This document shows, one piece after another, positions 1 to 9,606 of a stretch of 15,934 bases of DNA. The translations under genes and the position numbers were made by a program. Source of the stretch: Dinochytrium kinnereticum (taxonomy: Eukaryota > Chytridiomycota > Chytridiomycetes > Chytridiales > Chytridiaceae); the NCBI GenBank assembly GCA_027604005.1, contig JADGJT010000021.1:98103-114036 (forward strand). The letters run 5' to 3'. The notes under the pieces were generated by a model. The model searched no databases. It was not told the DNA's origin and worked only from the letters and a program-made list of their open reading frames with translations. Each line of letters starts with the position of its first letter. The stretch's first letter is position 1.

Positions 1-2
1 TT

Positions 3-179
3 TGTTGGGGGCTGGGGGTTGTTGTTGTTTCGGTGTGTCGGTGTGGGCCGCTAGGGGTTAGTGATACCCCGGTGTATCTAGCCCGTGGGCGGGTGTGGAG
101 TGCGGGGGGGGAGGGGGATGGAGAAGGTGGGGTTTTGGAAGGAGGGTGGACGGAGTTGGAGATGCCTGAGGAGCTGTGA
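3..179 (+). CDS. possible 3' end of an upstream gene (partial)
   Basis: A frame open from the window edge ends at TGA 177-179. It reads about 58 residues, Gly/Val-rich at first and ending in an acidic stretch (GGWTELEMPEEL). I recognise no family. The strand is very rich in G and T here, as are the 3' ends of the other genes in the window, so a gene terminus is plausible. The next gene lies on the minus strand, which would make the pair convergent. The frame could also be open by chance in low-complexity G-rich DNA, so this is a weak call. Confidence 0.3.
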   Translation, partial: CWGLGVVVVSVCRCGPLGVSDTPVYLARGRVWSAGGEGDGEGGVLEGGWTELEMPEEL

Positions 180-891
180 TTGTTGTCTTTGGAAAGACTT
201 TACGATTATTTAAGTGTTGAAATAATTAGTTTAAATACGCAAAGGACGAGGCGAAGCGGCTTTGGATGCTTGTTTCCCTCCCCTGTATTTTTTTTTTTGT
301 TTGTTTTGGTTTGCCTGGCTGTGTCTATACGCTGAAACGGTTGTTTTGTAAAGTAAATCCGTCACCCTGATCTTCAACGCACGCAGTGCTCCTGCCTTTT
401 CTTTTCTTTTTTTCATTCCTTGATGAATTGGAGTTGATGGCCACCTTCTTTTTTTGATTCAAGGGCGTGGCTGCCACGCTGTGATGACTTGGGGAGAATA
501 CGTTCTTGTCTTCATGTTTTTTTTTTTATTTGCGCTCTTTAGATGTTGGGGCTGGAAGCGAGAGCTCGCCTGTAATTATAATTAACATCGGCTTCGTAGG
601 AGGTGATGCTCGGTCATTATTATTATTAGGGACGCGACATTAGAATCTGAGCTTGTTTTCACTTGTTGCTCGACCTCATCAGTGCTCACTCAAATGTTTC
701 AAATCTAGTGGAGCAGAAGTTGCAAACCCGCGGTGCCCTCGTCAAATGATAAAGACTTCTTTTGATGGGCACTCTTTTTATTGTTACGGATGAGGTGGCC
801 ACATCAGCAATGCGCGGCAATGAGCCAAACAAGATACGAAGACAAAGATAAAATACAGCATGCACTCTCTTAGTGATGGTCCCTCCCCATC
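180..891. other. intergenic region, no gene seen
   Basis: This 712-nt stretch has frequent stops and several T-tracts (about 289-298, 406-413, 447-454 and 519-527). It contains a perfect 12-nt A/T palindrome at 573-584. No convincing coding or tRNA-like structure is visible. It probably holds the 3' UTRs of the converging genes on either side. Confidence 0.5.
777..782 (-). terminator. polyadenylation signal candidate (AATAAA)
   Basis: The plus strand reads TTTATT, giving AATAAA on the minus strand about 110 nt beyond the stop codon of the minus-strand gene at 892-1596. The spacing suits a 3' UTR, but the hexamer alone is weak evidence. Confidence 0.35.
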
Positions 892-1596
892 CTACCCAAC
901 CTCCGCTTGCTGCTCTTCGGCCTCACCGCCTTCTTCCTCAGTCATAGCTCCTGTTTCTTTTTCTTCAGCAACCCCTCTGACTCCCCCTTCAGTCTTCATG
1001 TCCAAATACTCCTCAATGGTTTGAAGTGTCAGCAGGCTCATTGGGTCGGCATCCGACGGGTCAGAGGCAGACGTGATAATATCCTGTTTCTGCCCTTTCT
1101 CATTCCCCACGCTTTCTTCATCAGTCCCCTTATGCTTTTGTCTCTCACCCTCCACGTTCTTCCCTCCTTCTTCCTCCAAGGACGATTCTCCTTGCGGCCT
1201 CAACGTCAAGTTATCCGGCTCCTCCATCTCCTGGGCTACTTTCTTTCCTTGATCCGCTTTACTGCTCTTTCTCCGTCGCTTTGCTGGAGGAGGGGGTGGA
1301 GACGAAGGCAAGGATTCAGCTCCTTGCGGAGGTGTGAGCAAATCGTTTTCACCCTCCTTCTCTTTCCCCAGCTCTTGGACTTTTCGCTTTCGTGACTTTG
1401 GCTCCGCCTTCGCTTTCCCTTTCGCAGACGGTGGCCGTCCTCGCTTTGTGGCCGCCTGTGGGACCTCCTTTGCCTGCTCGGGTTGAGGGGATGGGCTGCC
1501 TGTCTTGAGGCGAGTGGAGCGCCGAGCTGGTTTGGCCAAGGTGGTCGCGGTAGTCGTTTTGGTCTTCGTCGAGGCTGCGGAGCGCTTCTGGGGCAT
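892..1596 (-). CDS. nuclear-type charged protein with AT-hook-like motif, 234 aa
   Basis: The first ATG in this frame is at 1596; the frame stays open upstream to about 1701 but has no ATG there, so MPQKRS is taken as the start. The stop is TAG at 892-894. The first ~115 residues are strongly basic, with an AT-hook-like core (KRGRPP, residues 51-56) and nuclear-localisation-like clusters (KSRKRK near 67-72 and AKRRRK near 105-110). The second half is acidic and Glu/Gly-rich, with one short amphipathic stretch (SLLTLQTIEEYLDM). I see no folded domain. A chromatin- or DNA-associated role is inferred from composition and motif only. It is divergently paired with the gene at 2066. C-rich codons at its 5' end and G-rich codons at its 3' end support coding on this strand. 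Confidence 0.7.
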   Translation of the reverse strand: MPQKRSAASTKTKTTTATTLAKPARRSTRLKTGSPSPQPEQAKEVPQAATKRGRPPSAKGKAKAEPKSRKRKVQELGKEKEGENDLLTPPQGAESLPSSPPPPPAKRRRKSSKADQGKKVAQEMEEPDNLTLRPQGESSLEEEGGKNVEGERQKHKGTDEESVGNEKGQKQDIITSASDPSDADPMSLLTLQTIEEYLDMKTEGGVRGVAEEKETGAMTEEEGGEAEEQQAEVG

Positions 1597-2065
1597 CTTT
1601 GTTCTCACACCACGTCCAGCAAAAGTTCTTGCTTCCCAGTTGTTTTTTTTCTTTTTTTTTTTCTGTCCTCTGTTTTTCTCTCCCCGTCGCTGACGTCTCA
1701 AGGAGGAGGCAGAATGTGATGTGACGGGGAGAGGCGGTGCTGGTGGGAGAGCTTTGGATGCATTCGATCGTTATTCCAGTGCGGGGCCATGTGCGCATGC
1801 TTGCGCATCAAGGAGAGAAGGGTGTCGCGCGATGGGCGCTAGGGATGGAGGGGCGTCCCTTGCCCTCGGCCAGCGTGTCTCCAGCGACGCCTGACACGCG
1901 CCACCAACCAGCCAGCACGACGCGTCAAGGCAGGCGTGATGCGGCCACAAATTGCGGGTGACCACACCTTGCGTGACGGATGTGCCGCTCGCGACACCCT
2001 TCCCTTCATTTGTCTCTGTCTTGCACCGCCGCTTTGTGCATGCCGAACTTCTTCATCCAGCGAAC
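1597..2065. promoter_or_regulatory. divergent promoter region
   Basis: This 469-nt gap separates two divergent start codons, so it should hold both promoters. The half nearest the minus-strand gene has long T-tracts (about 1643-1662), which would lie as A-tracts in that gene's leader. A CRE/ATF-like TGACGTCT lies at 1691-1698 and related TGACG sequences follow (about 1722 and 1975). No clear TATA box is visible. The site assignments are inference. Confidence 0.45.
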
Positions 2066-4066
2066 ATGACGGCTGCAGGCGACGCCGACAGGGACGATGA
2101 CGGACTCGGCGGAGAGCCGCGGGAGGAATGCTTTCCCTCTCCCAGATTGTCCATGGAGGATGAGGAAAGCGAGATGGAGTTGATGGAGGACACGGAGTCA
2201 TTCTTTGAACGCCGGCCTTCCAACACATTCTCCGTCCAGACTTCTTACTCCACCATCTCCAGCACCTCAAATCTGTCCATCGCCTCAACATCCATAACGG
2301 AAACCACAGCATCCTCACTTTCTCTCGACTCAGCCTCCTCTTCTATCGCGTCAGCACCTCGCTCATCTATCATCTCAAGTCTTCCGGGTCGCTCCACCCG
2401 CATATTTGGGCAGGTGGATCGACCGGCATTCACGAGACCGAGCCCTCCCCCTAGGATGATAACTGATGTCAAGGTGGCGCCACCGCCAGGGGGAAAAGGG
2501 TGGGGTGGTGTTGGAAAAGTGAATCAAGTGGATGGGTCCACCAGGGCGGCCGTCGACGCAGTGAAGCATAGATTCAAGATTGCCAGAGATAGCAAAGGGT
2601 TCTTCGTACCATCCAAGGCCAGGACTGTCACTCCACCTCCTTTGACCCCAACTCCACCCGTCGCAGCTCTGGTGACTCCCATTGCTTCTTCAGATACGTT
2701 GAGGTCGACCCCATCATCGCCTGATCGGCAGCAAGACGAGGTGAGGAGCCTCTCATCTGAATCTCAACAGCGTGGTCAACAAAGGCAGGATATCAGCGAC
2801 GACAACCACGCCTCCCACAGAGGAGAGGACGTTGTTGAAGATTTGGGCGATGACGACAGCACCCATAGGCGTCACCGCTATATTCCTTCGACTTCCTCGA
2901 TGGCGCCAACCGTTGGTATCGGAGGTGACCATCGTTCTATTGGCGAGTCAACCTCTTTAGGCAACATTTACCCTTCATCTCCGTCTGGCCTTACCTACGA
3001 CACTTTGGAGCCACCTTATCCCTCGCTTATAAGGCAGAATAGGGAGCCTTCTCCACCGCTTCGCACACCACCATTGCCGGTTAAGGTTCCTTTGGAGGAT
3101 CGTCTCAAACCCCTCGGCCCAAGAATGCTGGCTGCCCCTATTCCACCACCAAGAGGAGGTGGAAGGATATCTCCAGATGGACGCCACCAGATGCTTTCCG
3201 CCTCAAACTCATCTACACCGACGCCTTCTCCTTATGGCACGCTTGATAGGGTGTATCTTACGGCTGGGAAAGGCGATATGGAGCAGGGAGGTCGCGCGGG
3301 GATGGCTACAGGAAGTCGCGGGTCTGGAGTCCTTAGGGTACCCCCTGCATATCTGCAACCCAGGATCTATTTCTACGCAATCTTGGTCGTGGTCTGCAGT
3401 GCTGCTCTGGGTTGCATGGGAGTCCGGATGAAGGAAGAGCTCAATAACTTGAAACACTTCTCTGGATCTATTAAACCAATATCTAAGGATCCCTCGACTG
3501 CGATATCAGGCATGGCGCTGTTCGTAGCCTCTGCGACTTTCTGTCTCTTCGTGTCTCTGATCTGCCTTGTTGCGTACTTCACTCTCGGATCTCGGATGTG
3601 TGCTCGTGACGAAGCTCCCTTCCTTATTCTGATGGATTTCGATGAGATGGCCCAATCGGATTCAAATCACGACGATGATGGCAGTGAAGGAGAGCGACGC
3701 AACCCATCTGCCCTTTTCACTAGCCACCTCAAGAAGGCGATACATTCCTCAAGGGTTATCCCATCCCCGTGGCCGCCCGTCATCGATATCTCTGTCCATT
3801 CTCTCTCGCTTATCCTCTGGATCTGCACACTCTCGGATATGCTTGCCAAGATCGCTTCGTGTGCGTCTGGTGATTGTGGAGGGGATCTCATGAAAGTGGC
3901 CATTGCATTGGGGTTCATTGCGGGGGTGATGATTGCAGCTGCTGTTGGAAAGCGGGCGTGGGAGGTTATCAGAGGGAGAGTTGTGAGAGCTACTTTGGCT
4001 AGAGCCGGTTTGAAGATTGGCGGGTGTGGGAGCTTTCGAAAAAAAGTGTTTTCTGGTTTGCGATGA
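2066..4066 (+). CDS. four-helix membrane protein, MARVEL-like topology, 666 aa
   Basis: The first ATG in the open frame is at 2066 and the stop is at 4064-4066; no intron is needed. Residues 1 to ~430 are hydrophilic, Ser/Pro/Thr-rich and probably disordered and cytosolic. Four hydrophobic helices follow, at about 434-453, 483-507, 572-592 and 608-628. A 64-residue acidic loop lies between helices 2 and 3, and a short loop with two cysteines (CASGDC) between helices 3 and 4. This spacing, with an N-in/C-in topology, resembles MARVEL-type tetraspan proteins, but I see no diagnostic motif, so the family is inferred. The tail has PPAY (426-429) and PxxPx(K/R) motifs (125-130, 328-333 and within 335-340) that could bind WW and SH3 domains. 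It diverges from the AT-hook-like gene. It could instead be another type of tetraspan protein. Confidence 0.8.
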   Translation: MTAAGDADRDDDGLGGEPREECFPSPRLSMEDEESEMELMEDTESFFERRPSNTFSVQTSYSTISSTSNLSIASTSITETTASSLSLDSASSSIASAPRSSIISSLPGRSTRIFGQVDRPAFTRPSPPPRMITDVKVAPPPGGKGWGGVGKVNQVDGSTRAAVDAVKHRFKIARDSKGFFVPSKARTVTPPPLTPTPPVAALVTPIASSDTLRSTPSSPDRQQDEVRSLSSESQQRGQQRQDISDDNHASHRGEDVVEDLGDDDSTHRRHRYIPSTSSMAPTVGIGGDHRSIGESTSLGNIYPSSPSGLTYDTLEPPYPSLIRQNREPSPPLRTPPLPVKVPLEDRLKPLGPRMLAAPIPPPRGGGRISPDGRHQMLSASNSSTPTPSPYGTLDRVYLTAGKGDMEQGGRAGMATGSRGSGVLRVPPAYLQPRIYFYAILVVVCSAALGCMGVRMKEELNNLKHFSGSIKPISKDPSTAISGMALFVASATFCLFVSLICLVAYFTLGSRMCARDEAPFLILMDFDEMAQSDSNHDDDGSEGERRNPSALFTSHLKKAIHSSRVIPSPWPPVIDISVHSLSLILWICTLSDMLAKIASCASGDCGGDLMKVAIALGFIAGVMIAAAVGKRAWEVIRGRVVRATLARAGLKIGGCGSFRKKVFSGLR

Positions 4067-4490
4067 TTGTGGTGGTGATGATGATGATGATTACTATGGT
4101 GGGGATAGTATTAAAGAGGCCTTTTTTTGTCCGTTTTTCTGTTTCTTTTGGGTTTCTTTCTATGTATCTTCTTTCGTTTTTTTTTATCTATGATTTTTAG
4201 TCCTCTCCCTTATAATTGATGTTTTCTTTTACTGGTGAGATTCCCTAGCCGACGCGCTCATTCACCTCTTCTGTAATTACGTTCTTCTTTCTTTGTTTCT
4301 TGTAAGCAAGCTTGTACATCCAGACCCCTTCCCCAAATAAACTCCTGTCCCTCTCAACCAGCGCACACCCTCGGAAGTCTCATGCGCGACGACGTCCAAC
4401 GTCAACCGCTCCTCAATAGTCGCGATTACGGCGGGTGATTGGGGGATGAGCCATCCCGAGACACAAGGGCCGATCCATGCCCATCCAGTG
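4067..4490. other. intergenic region between convergent genes
   Basis: This gap separates the stop codons of a plus-strand and a minus-strand gene. It starts with a short TGATGATGATGATGA run (about 4075-4090) and T-rich tracts to about 4200. AATAAA at 4336-4341 is a polyadenylation candidate for the plus-strand gene, though 270 nt from its stop. A CAAGCTTG palindrome lies near 4308-4315. I see no gene. Confidence 0.45.
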
Positions 4491-4913
4491 TCACAGAATC
4501 TGCTTCAGAAAGACGACGACGAGGTTGTTAGAGATAGCAGCGACAGACGGCAGCGCCAGCGATACCCCCAACATCCATCTGACCCTGCGCGTTTGTTGTG
4601 AACTCTGTCTGCGGTGCCTGTAGGCGACGGAACGATCGCTTGTGGGGACAACGGTGGTTGGTGTATCCAGAGCTTTTGCCGGCTTCGAGGGGAAAAGTGG
4701 CTTGGGGAAGGCTTTGAATAAATAAGGCTTCTGTGGGGCAGGCTTGAGTGCACTTGGACTGGACATTTGTTCGTCAACGGCTGTGATCATAGGGTCTGGA
4801 GTTGACGGAGCGTGGCGGCGATCGCTGATCCGATTGAAAGCTTGGGAGCTTGAATTATTGAAGGGGCATTGCTCTACCTCGTCATCTGTGACGGGCATCG
4901 ATGACCATCTCAT
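4491..4913 (-). CDS. small protein with C-terminal hydrophobic helix, 140 aa
   Basis: The frame runs from ATG at 4913 to TGA at 4491-4493. A second ATG at 4898 would remove five residues and most of the overlap with the next gene. The first ~105 residues are polar and Pro/Ser-rich (for example KPYLFKAFPKPLFPSKPAK). The last ~30 form a hydrophobic segment after a basic stretch (RRVRWMLGVSLALPSV), as in a tail-anchored or single-pass membrane protein. I recognise no family. Third codon positions are rich in C and G throughout, which supports real coding. The start codons of this gene and the arrestin gene are divergent and overlap by 13 nt, so their leaders must be antisense to each other. Confidence 0.5.
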   Translation of the reverse strand: MRWSSMPVTDDEVEQCPFNNSSSQAFNRISDRRHAPSTPDPMITAVDEQMSSPSALKPAPQKPYLFKAFPKPLFPSKPAKALDTPTTVVPTSDRSVAYRHRRQSSQQTRRVRWMLGVSLALPSVAAISNNLVVVFLKQIL

Positions 4914-7900
4914 CTTTGGAACTTGTGTCGGAAGATGGAGGGCCCTTCAGGTGAGTTGTTGATTCAGGGCAGCTTGGTGTAAGAGCACAGTATGCGGCTC
5001 TGATACCTGATGTTTTCGAAACCGGACAAGCTTCTTTCTACACGTCTGGCCATCGCGCTGAGGCCTCTCTGATTCAACCCTTAGCACATTTGATCAGACA
5101 CTCTGCTTAAGCTAACACTTTTTCGTGCTTTTGTCTCTCTCCACCTGGTAGTATTGAAGCTGGGTGGGGCCAGGTGACGAACCTTTCCGGGGCCGTACGA
5201 GTGCTCATGTCAAAGCATTTGAAAGATCCAAAAGTTATGGTGGAGGTGAGCTCTTCGTTATGTTTTTTTCCGTCCACTTCACTTTCGTAAATTCATGGCT
5301 CTTATTGACTTTATTTTGATTCTCGAAATCAGTTTTTTGGAGAATCAGGTACCTTTACCAAACATAACAACCAGACAGGCTTCTGCTTTTGATCGACTCA
5401 CCGCTTTTCACTTTTAGAAACCCTTTGGACTGGCGAAAAGATCCGCGACCCACAAGACAAAAAACCAACTGTCGTCGGCCCCCGGCGTCTGATCAAACGA
5501 ACCATTCACGTCTCCCCTGCGCAACTTATGATGCCCACTCATATCAACCGATTCCTTATACTTCCCTTCTCAATATCACTTCCCGAGGTTGGCTTGCCAC
5601 CGACGTTTGTGGATTTTAGGGGAAGCATTACATATGGAATGAAGGTGACTGTGAGTTGGATGGAGGGGATGAGGATTCTGAGAACGACGAAGTCGGTTTC
5701 TATGCCGGTGGTAGTGGCGATGCCGGTGGTGGTTAGAAAAAGGTAAAGTTTGATTTTGCTCAATCTTAGCATCCACTGTTTGGTTTTGGTTTGCTTAAGT
5801 GCTTTCTGTTGTCTTATGACCATATTTTTTTTTCCAGCATGCTTATAAACCAGAATCACTTGCTGTACCAGGAACCATACAATGCCGAAAAGGTCATGTA
5901 TACCCTCATGGTTCCACGACGATCTCTATGCATCGGCGAGGCTGTCGACCTTCAAATTAATATTCTCAATATGCCACCTGGTAATTTTATCAGCAGCATC
6001 ATGGTTGCGTTAAACACTGTAATTGAGGTAATACGGAATTACGTGTTTGCTGCGTTACCCTTTTATTCATATATTATGTGTCTTAATACTGAAGCTATTT
6101 TCCCTCCTCTTTTTAGTTTCGTGGAAAGGGCACGGTTCCAGTCACTTTAGCGCCGTTGGCAACAGTTTGTGATGATAGCTGGGAGATGGAGCTTCAAGAG
6201 ATGATGAAATCTAATAAGCTTCCGAATTGGAAGAGAAGTTATCGTCTCGTTGCAGGTAACCTAGAAGCCTCTATCTTGATTTCTGCGTACATGTTTGGTC
6301 CGCTGCTGACCGTCATTATCCAGACAAGGATCTAGCTACGTCTACTCTCGACTCTCCTCTCATATCTGTAAAGGTATGCTATTTCTCACAAGTCAACGCA
6401 ATGTAATTTATAAGCCCTTAGCACCTCCTTCGTCTTGAAATTCGCCTGCTCGCCCAATCAACTCCAAACGTTTCAGTAGAAGTCCCCATAGTGCTCGTAC
6501 CACCCTGGGAAGAGGCAACCATTAATAACAATGGCGGGGTGTGGGATGGATCAGCCGTACCTCAAAATGAAGGCAAGGAGTCTGGGCCTGCAAGTGCTTC
6601 CAATGGAGGAGCAGGAGCACTGCCGACAGGGGAGACAGCTGATCTACAGGCTATACCGTTGAATGGCGGTAAAACGCTGCAAATTGTTATGCCGAATCAA
6701 TCTGTTGTCAGTATCTTTATTTATTAATCTTTGGAATCTGGCGATGGCTGCTGAATGCTATTTCTGTCCATTAGGTGTGTGCCGATTATGACCCTGTCGT
6801 GCCGGATGAATTGGAACTGCGGATTGGAGATATCGTAATTCTGAAGTACGTACGTCTGGCCTTTCTTGTACTGATCATTTAATTCATCCGAAACCCTTAC
6901 AGTATGGTACACGATGATGGGTAAGATTCTAAAAAAGCAAACCAGTTGGTCAGACATTCATCTCTAATTTTCCTACTTCCCTTATCAGATGGGCGCATGG
7001 TACAAACATAACCACCAATGAATCGGGCATGCTACCTCTCGCTATCCTCCAAAAAGACGACACAATCCCAATCCCATCTCCGCACGCCGTCCAAGAGCAA
7101 GAGCCCGACCTTGACGACAGATCCGACGCATTCTCCTTCACCCACACCATCATTGAGCTCATTGGGCCTCCAAAGCCTCCGCAAGAGAATCGCTTTCAAA
7201 AGTATGCCGAGGCCGCCGCTCAAAAGGCGAATGGAGGGATGTCCACCCAGCCGATGGGAGGTGTGCCCAAATCCTACTTTGGTCCAGTGACGATGTCTGT
7301 TAGGGTACCAAATGGAAGGGCTGCACCTATTCCGACTGGAGATGATGAAGGTCGTCGGGTCGGACCTGGTTTAGACGGATCTCCGCAGAGGTTGGGTCAT
7401 CATACGAGCGCGGAGGCTGGACATCACGCTCAAGGAAGTCCGCATCCTTCGTGGGGGCAAGATGTGGGAATCTCGCTTGGAGGTCATGTTGACGGAAAAT
7501 CGACGAGTCCGCCGAAGCAGCCAGCTTTGGCGATGCCTCCGTCGCCTTATTTGCCAATGCAGGGATTTTCACCGCATCCAGCCTCGCCACAGAGCCCGCA
7601 TGTGGATATCAATGGCTATGGCCAGCGATCGTCACCTAGAGTTCCGAACCAGTTTACGTCGCCAACATCATCGCCTCATGGACCTTTTCAGATTTATCCC
7701 TTGGCATCTCCATCATCTTCTCATCTCGTTGGCCCGCATCTATCCCCATCCTCCCCGCTAGCGAACTTACCCTCCCTCTCTCCATCCAGCTCGGGAAGAC
7801 CGATTGCTCTTCCTCCTCCTCCAAGGCGTGCTGAATCCAGACCCGATACCTCTTGGAGGGCGCCATCACCTGCTGTGGAAAGAGCGGTTACACCCTCTGC

Positions 7901-9515
7901 TGAGCATCCATCCTGGTCTTCAACACCGACTTTTCCTGACACGAGGCAGCCCTTTACTAATTCTGGGTGGCACGAGCAGAGGCTGCTCGAGGATTTAGCT
8001 GTGGGTGGCAGGCCTGCGGCATTTGCATCGCCGCTCAGGACGGAGAGTCTTCAGGGCGTTAAAGGAAGGGCGCCAACACTGTCTGTCTTGGCTGTTGCGA
8101 AGGAGGTGCGAGATAGTGGGGGTGTTTCTGGACAGCAAAATGGTGGATTAAGGAGTGCGGAGAGTGGTTTATACGGACCTGCAGTTCGGAAGGAAGGAGC
8201 TGCGGCTATGGAAGGGTCGCAGTATCAGCAGCCGTTATCAAAGCAATCTCAAAACAAGCAACCGTCCCAACAGCAATATCAGCCGCCTTTGCAGCAGCCT
8301 TCGTATCCGGTCCCTGAGAACCAAACAACGCCAGACCTGATTTCCCATAACGCGATTTCAGATGCGCCCACCAAGTCTGGAGTTGAGGACAGGATCAAAT
8401 CTCCTCAGGATGCTTTGCCGAACCCCTCCCGTCAGCCAAACTACCCATCTCATGAGGTCACACTTGTCCCGCTCAAACCCCCCGCAGAGGACGAATCACC
8501 ACAGGGATCTCAAGTTGAAGAAGGGGATGGGGATGATCTTTATGTTGATTATCTTGACTACTGGCTGGCTGGAACCGTATCCACTGGTCCATCAGAGGAT
8601 TCGGCGTCCGAATCCAACCCCCGGTTCTCTCGTCCTATCTCTGCTGTTTCATCCGCACCTTCCAGAAAGTCTATCGCTCCACGCCCTCCCTCCTCAGTGT
8701 TGGCTCGCAGAGCTCCTTCTTCTGGATCGGCGAGAAGCGGCACTGACGCCAGACTGTCGGCGCAGAGCGGGACAAGCTCTCAGCAGATCCCTACCAGGCG
8801 ATCTTCGAGCGGTGCGACACTGATCTCGGCGTTCAACCTTATCTATGGATCATCCCTCGTTGATGGTGGTTCGGGTACCAGTCTGTCGAGTTTGGAGCCT
8901 ATGCTTGCGGATACCCTGAGGGGACAGAGAATCCCAGCTTCTTGGGTCGCCCCATCAGGTGGGGGGTCTGCAACCTTCCAACCAGTTCTTGGCGCGTCGA
9001 GGGTCCGGGCAAAGTCGTCACTGTCGGCAATAGGCACTCGGTCGGTTGGCAACAATGACTCGCTTCCACGCGGCTTGGAGGCTCTCACTGAATCAAACTT
9101 GAAGGACACGTCAACCCCTCGTGACTTTGCCACCCCTGTCCTCCCGCCAATGGATTTTGGTGGAGATACGCTCTTGGACTTGGGGTTCTGCCTTGGCGAT
9201 GTGTCATCGTTTGGGATGCTCATACCTGGCCCTGACCTGAACGATTCCAGTACGTCAGACCTCAACTTGAGTTTGAAGAGAAATCCAGAGTATGTTCGAA
9301 AGAAGGAGATTCTTGGAAAGCTCTCGGATTTGGATGATTTGTTTGCGGGGAGGGAGATTACGGGGGAGCAGTACTTCTCTGAGAGGAATTCGCTGATGGC
9401 TTCTATGGGAGTTTCTAGGGGTGTTGATGATAAGTTGGAGAATGTGAGGGAAGATGTTTCGGGGGAAAAGAGCGTTGCGGAGGATATCAATAATGTCGTT
9501 GCTGACACACATTAG
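4901..9515 (+). CDS. arrestin-like protein with SH3 domain, 11 exons, 1254 aa
   Basis: Exons: 4901-4950, 5152-5245, 5333-5348, 5418-5742, 5838-6027, 6117-6255, 6324-6373, 6422-6706, 6775-6845, 6903-6920, 6989-9515. They join in frame throughout, and an in-frame TGA at 4889 makes 4901 the first possible start. Residues ~15-160 are arrestin-N-like (LSGAVRVLMSKHLKDPKVMV, then a GSITYGMKV strand). Residues ~175-320 are arrestin-C-like (VPRRSLCIGEAVDLQI and VEVPIVLVPPW). Residues ~384-438 are an SH3 domain (ADYDP, DELELRIGDIV, DDGWAHG, GMLP). Residues 440-1180 are disordered, Pro/Ser-rich and Gln-rich near 824-858, with an acidic-aromatic patch near 927-940. Residues 1184-1221 look SHOCT-like. Fungal alpha-arrestins are usually cargo adaptors for Rsp5-type ubiquitin ligases, but I see no PPxY here. 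The exon 8 donor (GTCAGT) is off-consensus but required by frame. Confidence 0.85.
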
Positions 9516-9543
9516 CGCAAAAAATGACTATGTCTTTTTTGGT

Positions 9544-9606
9544 CGACGAGAACATCGTCGTATTTGTTACTTTTCATAATCGCTATCGCTCTTTCGATAG
9601 ATTATG
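9544..9606 (+). other. two hairpins in the arrestin-SH3 3' UTR
   Basis: Two inverted repeats lie 29-91 nt past the stop codon. The first, at 9544-9560, pairs CGACGA with TCGTCG around a 5-nt loop. The second pairs 9575-9588 with 9595-9606: twelve base pairs (CGATAGATTATG on the right arm) with a two-base GC bulge at 9582-9583 and a 6-nt loop. They may act in mRNA stability or 3' processing; this role is inference. Confidence 0.5.

Noticed and set aside
1..60. Telomere-like GGGGTTAG in G/T-rich sequence at the left edge
   Set aside because: It is a single occurrence with no tandem TTAGGG array; a coding frame passes through it.
231..416. 61-aa Lys-rich open frame on the minus strand
   Set aside because: It is short, comes from T-tracts read in reverse, and has no supporting promoter or similarity.
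907..1395. 162-aa open frame on the plus strand opposite the AT-hook-like gene
   Set aside because: It reads as Phe/Leu/Ser-rich sequence, as expected for the complement of a Lys/Glu-rich gene, and has no family signature.
8843..9508. 221-aa open frame on the minus strand inside the arrestin-SH3 gene
   Set aside because: It is a Ser/Pro-rich antisense shadow of the exon 11 coding sequence.
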